From NCBI RefSeq assembly GCF_017916295.1, contig NZ_JAFMSS010000008.1, positions 242,350 to 306,349 on the forward strand: a stretch of DNA of 64,000 bases, read 5' to 3'. This DNA comes from Rubellimicrobium arenae (GTDB taxonomy: Bacteria; Pseudomonadota; Alphaproteobacteria; Rhodobacterales; Rhodobacteraceae). The notes under the pieces are model-generated. The model did no database searches, was not told where the DNA came from, and worked only from the letters and a program-made list of their open reading frames with translations. The position numbers and the translations under genes are program-made. Shown in pieces: positions 62,128-64,000 of this stretch (the first letter of the stretch is position 1; the number at the start of each line of letters is the position of its first letter).

Positions 62128-63111
62128 ATGTCGCGCGCTCACGAGCTCAGGCTCGTCTCACGCATCGCGCAGATGTACCACAAGGAGGGCCTTCGCCAGG
62201 CCGAGATCGCCCAGCACCTTCGGCTGTCCCAGGCGACCGTCTCGCGGATGCTGAAGCGCGCCGTCCACGAGGGCATCGTCCGCACCACCATCATCCCGCC
62301 GCCCGGCACCTTCGGCGATCTGGAGGACTGCATCCGGTCGAGCTTTGGCCTGAGCGAGGTCATCGTCGTCGACTGCACCGAGGACCGCGAGGCCGCGATC
62401 ATGGCGCGGATCGGCGAGGCCGCCGCCCATTTCCTGGAGGTCACGCTTCAGGACGGCGAGATCATCGGCGTCTCGAGCTGGAGCCAGACCATCCTGCGCA
62501 TGGTCGAGAACGTCCATCCCATGCGCGTGGGGCGCGCGGCTTACGTCGTCCAGACCCTCGGGGGCCTCGGGGCGCCCAACGTGCAGGACCATGCCACCCA
62601 TGTGACGATGCGCCTGGCGCAGCTCACCGGAGCCCAGCCCAGGCTGTTCTCCGTCCCGGGCGTCGCACCCTCGCGCGAGGCGCGGGAGCTCCTGATGGCG
62701 GATTCCTTCGTCCAGGAAACCATGAGCCTTTTCGGGAAGGTCACCCTGTCCTTCGTCGGCATCGGCCCGCTGAGCCCCTCCGAGATGCTGGCCCGAAGCG
62801 GCAACGCGTTCTCCGAGGCCGAGATCGATCAGCTCGCGGGCGCGGGGGCGGTGGGCAACATGAGCCTGCGCTTCTACGACCAGAAGGGGCAGCCGGTCCG
62901 GACGCGTCTGGACGACCGCGTCATCGGCATGACGCTCGACGAGATGAGGGGCGTCGGCCGTCACGTGGCCCTCGCGGGGGGGCGCAACAAGACCGAGGCC
63001 ATCGCGGGGGCGCTGCGGACGGGCGCCGTCGATGTCCTCATCACCGACAAGTTCACGGCCAGCCGGCTGGTGCAGATGCAAGTGCAAGGACAGGAACATG
63101 CGACGCTTTGA
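62128..63111 (+). CDS. SorC/DeoR-family sugar-binding transcriptional regulator
   Basis: 327 residues. The HTH is IAQMYHKEGLRQAEIAQHLRLSQATVSRML (about 12-41, abbreviated RQAEIAQHLRLSQATVSRM), followed by the SorC-type sugar-phosphate-binding domain with VVQTLGGLG, SFVGIGPL and LAGGRNKTEAIAGALRTG. Such regulators respond to a phosphorylated sugar or polyol; EryD of the erythritol locus belongs to this family. GGAGGAG eight bases upstream sets the ATG at 62128. It overlaps the next SDR gene by 14 bp and is divergent from the ABC operon, which it probably controls. Confidence 0.9.
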   Translation: MSRAHELRLVSRIAQMYHKEGLRQAEIAQHLRLSQATVSRMLKRAVHEGIVRTTIIPPPGTFGDLEDCIRSSFGLSEVIVVDCTEDREAAIMARIGEAAAHFLEVTLQDGEIIGVSSWSQTILRMVENVHPMRVGRAAYVVQTLGGLGAPNVQDHATHVTMRLAQLTGAQPRLFSVPGVAPSREARELLMADSFVQETMSLFGKVTLSFVGIGPLSPSEMLARSGNAFSEAEIDQLAGAGAVGNMSLRFYDQKGQPVRTRLDDRVIGMTLDEMRGVGRHVALAGGRNKTEAIAGALRTGAVDVLITDKFTASRLVQMQVQGQEHATL

Positions 63112-63883
63112 AGGAACTGCCGTTCTCGTGACGGGCGGCAACAAGGGGATCGGCTACGGCATCGCCGAACGGTTCGCGCGCGAGGGCGCGAAGGTCGCCA
63201 TCGCCTCGGTCGAGCCGCAGGTCCACGAGGCCGCGGAACGCCTGGCGCAGGAGCATGGCGGCCCCGTGCTGCCGATCCTGTGCGACGTCACCAAGCCGGC
63301 CGACGTCGCGGCCGCCTATGACCAGGCCGAGCGGGAGCTCGGGCCGATCGGCGTGTCGGTCCAGAACGCCGGCGTCATCACCATCGCCAAGGTCGAGGAC
63401 CTGACCGAGCGGGAGTGGGACCTCAACCTTGACGTCAACACCAAGGGCGTCTTCCTGTGCTGCCAGGAGGCGATCCGTCGTTTCCGCGCGTCCGGCACCC
63501 GGGGCCGCCTCATCAACACGGCGTCAGGTCAGGCGCGCGACGGGTTCATCTACACGCCGCATTACGCCGCCTCCAAGTTCGGCGTCGTGGGCCTGACGCA
63601 GAGCCTGGCCAAGGAGGTCGCGCCCGAGGGGATCACCGTGAACGCGATCTGCCCGGGCATCATCCACACCGACATGTGGGACTACAACGACCGTGTCTGG
63701 GGCCAGATGCTGGGCGAGTACGGCCCGGGCGAGCTGATGGCCGAATGGGTTGCCGGCATCCCGATGAAGCGCGCCGGAACGCCGGCCGAGGTCGGCGCGC
63801 TCGTCGCCTTCCTGGCGAGCGAGGATGCCGCCTACATCACCGGCCAGACCATCAACGTCGACGGCGGCCTGATCATGTCCTGA
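63098..63883 (+). CDS. Short-chain dehydrogenase/reductase, sorbitol/acetoin-type
   Basis: 261 residues. The cofactor loop is TGGNKGIGYGIAERFA, with the NAG motif in VQNAGVITIA, and the catalytic Ser-Tyr-Lys in NTASGQARDGF and YAASKFG. It resembles sorbitol or galactitol dehydrogenases and acetoin reductases. The first 14 bp overlap the regulator gene, so the two are coupled. With the other SDR at 57598 it gives two polyol-type oxidoreductases around one importer. The ATG at 63098 is MRRFEGTAV. Confidence 0.88.
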   Translation: MRRFEGTAVLVTGGNKGIGYGIAERFAREGAKVAIASVEPQVHEAAERLAQEHGGPVLPILCDVTKPADVAAAYDQAERELGPIGVSVQNAGVITIAKVEDLTEREWDLNLDVNTKGVFLCCQEAIRRFRASGTRGRLINTASGQARDGFIYTPHYAASKFGVVGLTQSLAKEVAPEGITVNAICPGIIHTDMWDYNDRVWGQMLGEYGPGELMAEWVAGIPMKRAGTPAEVGALVAFLASEDAAYITGQTINVDGGLIMS

Positions 63884-63897
63884 CCGACCACGCCGCA

Positions 63898-63927
63898 GGC
63901 CTGTCGGCCCTCGCTTCCCGACAGGCC
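63898..63927. terminator. Hairpin between the SDR and the convergent partial gene
   Basis: GGCCTGTCGG (63898-63907) and CCGACAGGCC (63918-63927) form a perfect 10-bp stem with a 10-base loop, 15 bp after the SDR stop. No T tract is present on either strand. Confidence 0.5.
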
Positions 63928-63945
63928 CCCCTCATCCCCCTGGGG

Positions 63946-64000
63946 TCAGCGGGCGATGAGGACCTCGATGCCGCGGCGTTCGAAGGCCTGGGCGTCGCGG
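63946..64000 (-). CDS. C-terminal end of an unidentified gene (cut by the right edge)
   Basis: A minus-strand frame enters from the right edge and ends at a TGA at 63946-63948; the 17 visible residues read RDAQAFERRGIEVLIAR. It is convergent with the SDR gene and separated from it by a hairpin, and it is too short to assign. Confidence 0.45.
   Translation of the reverse strand, partial: RDAQAFERRGIEVLIAR

Overview
This GC-rich, densely coded window looks like a chromosomal segment of an alphaproteobacterium of the order Rhodobacterales (Rhodobacteraceae/Roseobacteraceae). The reasons are the gene neighbourhoods ribA / L,D-transpeptidase / YggS / porin / leuS / lptE / holA, mutY-dciA-dsbA and rnhB-ccrM (the GANTC methyltransferase typical of Alphaproteobacteria), together with a Rhodobacter-type porin and DUF2125 and DUF4170 proteins. 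The porin is strikingly acidic, which hints at a saline habitat. I cannot name the species.

Layout. 1-6.1 kb: LON-domain protein (cut by the left edge), thioredoxin-TPR protein CnoX, an SGNH hydrolase, xthA, and the divergent peroxide-defence pair oxyR/katG with a palindrome on the oxyR start codon. 6.2-8 kb: two paralogous small secreted proteins and an orphan OmpR-type regulator. 8.1-16 kb: riboflavin, cell-wall, PLP-homeostasis, porin, leuS, lptE and holA genes. 16-19.6 kb: a yjbH-yjbF exopolysaccharide pair followed by two nearly identical small secreted-protein genes. 19.7-32.6 kb: flavoprotein, HNH-like protein, DUF2125, a PmbA/TldE-like protein, Kdo transferase and lpxK, CoA-transferase, DsbA, DciA, mutY, ccrM and rnhB.

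32.6-34.1 kb holds an intergenic tandem repeat, then a small secreted protein overlapping a two-TM membrane protein whose cytoplasmic C-terminus looks like an OmpR-type winged helix. 34.2-46.6 kb is a nucleoside and purine scavenging island. It has a BMP-type ABC importer (binding protein, ATPase, two permeases) in one tightly overlapping minus-strand run with a nucleoside hydrolase, an adenine deaminase and an MTA/SAH-deaminase-like amidohydrolase. An 8-oxoguanine-deaminase-like enzyme lies downstream, and divergent genes encode cytidine deaminase and a glutamine-amidotransferase-like protein. A perfect 9-bp inverted repeat lies between the divergent transcripts.

47-57 kb: a chemoreceptor, tRNA-Arg(CCU), a LacI-family regulator, a decayed IS5-family transposase, a sulfite-oxidase-like molybdoenzyme, the coupled pncC-nadE NAD pair, a DUF2934 protein, an isolated L-rhamnose mutarotase, a bestrophin and RarD. 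57.6-64 kb: a sugar or polyol utilisation locus with a ribose-type ABC importer, two short-chain dehydrogenases and a divergent SorC-family regulator, continuing beyond the right edge.

No CRISPR array, prophage or intact mobile element was seen. The most interesting items are the small secreted protein plus membrane winged-helix pair, the near-identical tandem small genes beside yjbFH, the divergent operator of the purine island, and the 79-bp-period hairpin repeat upstream of the winged-helix module.
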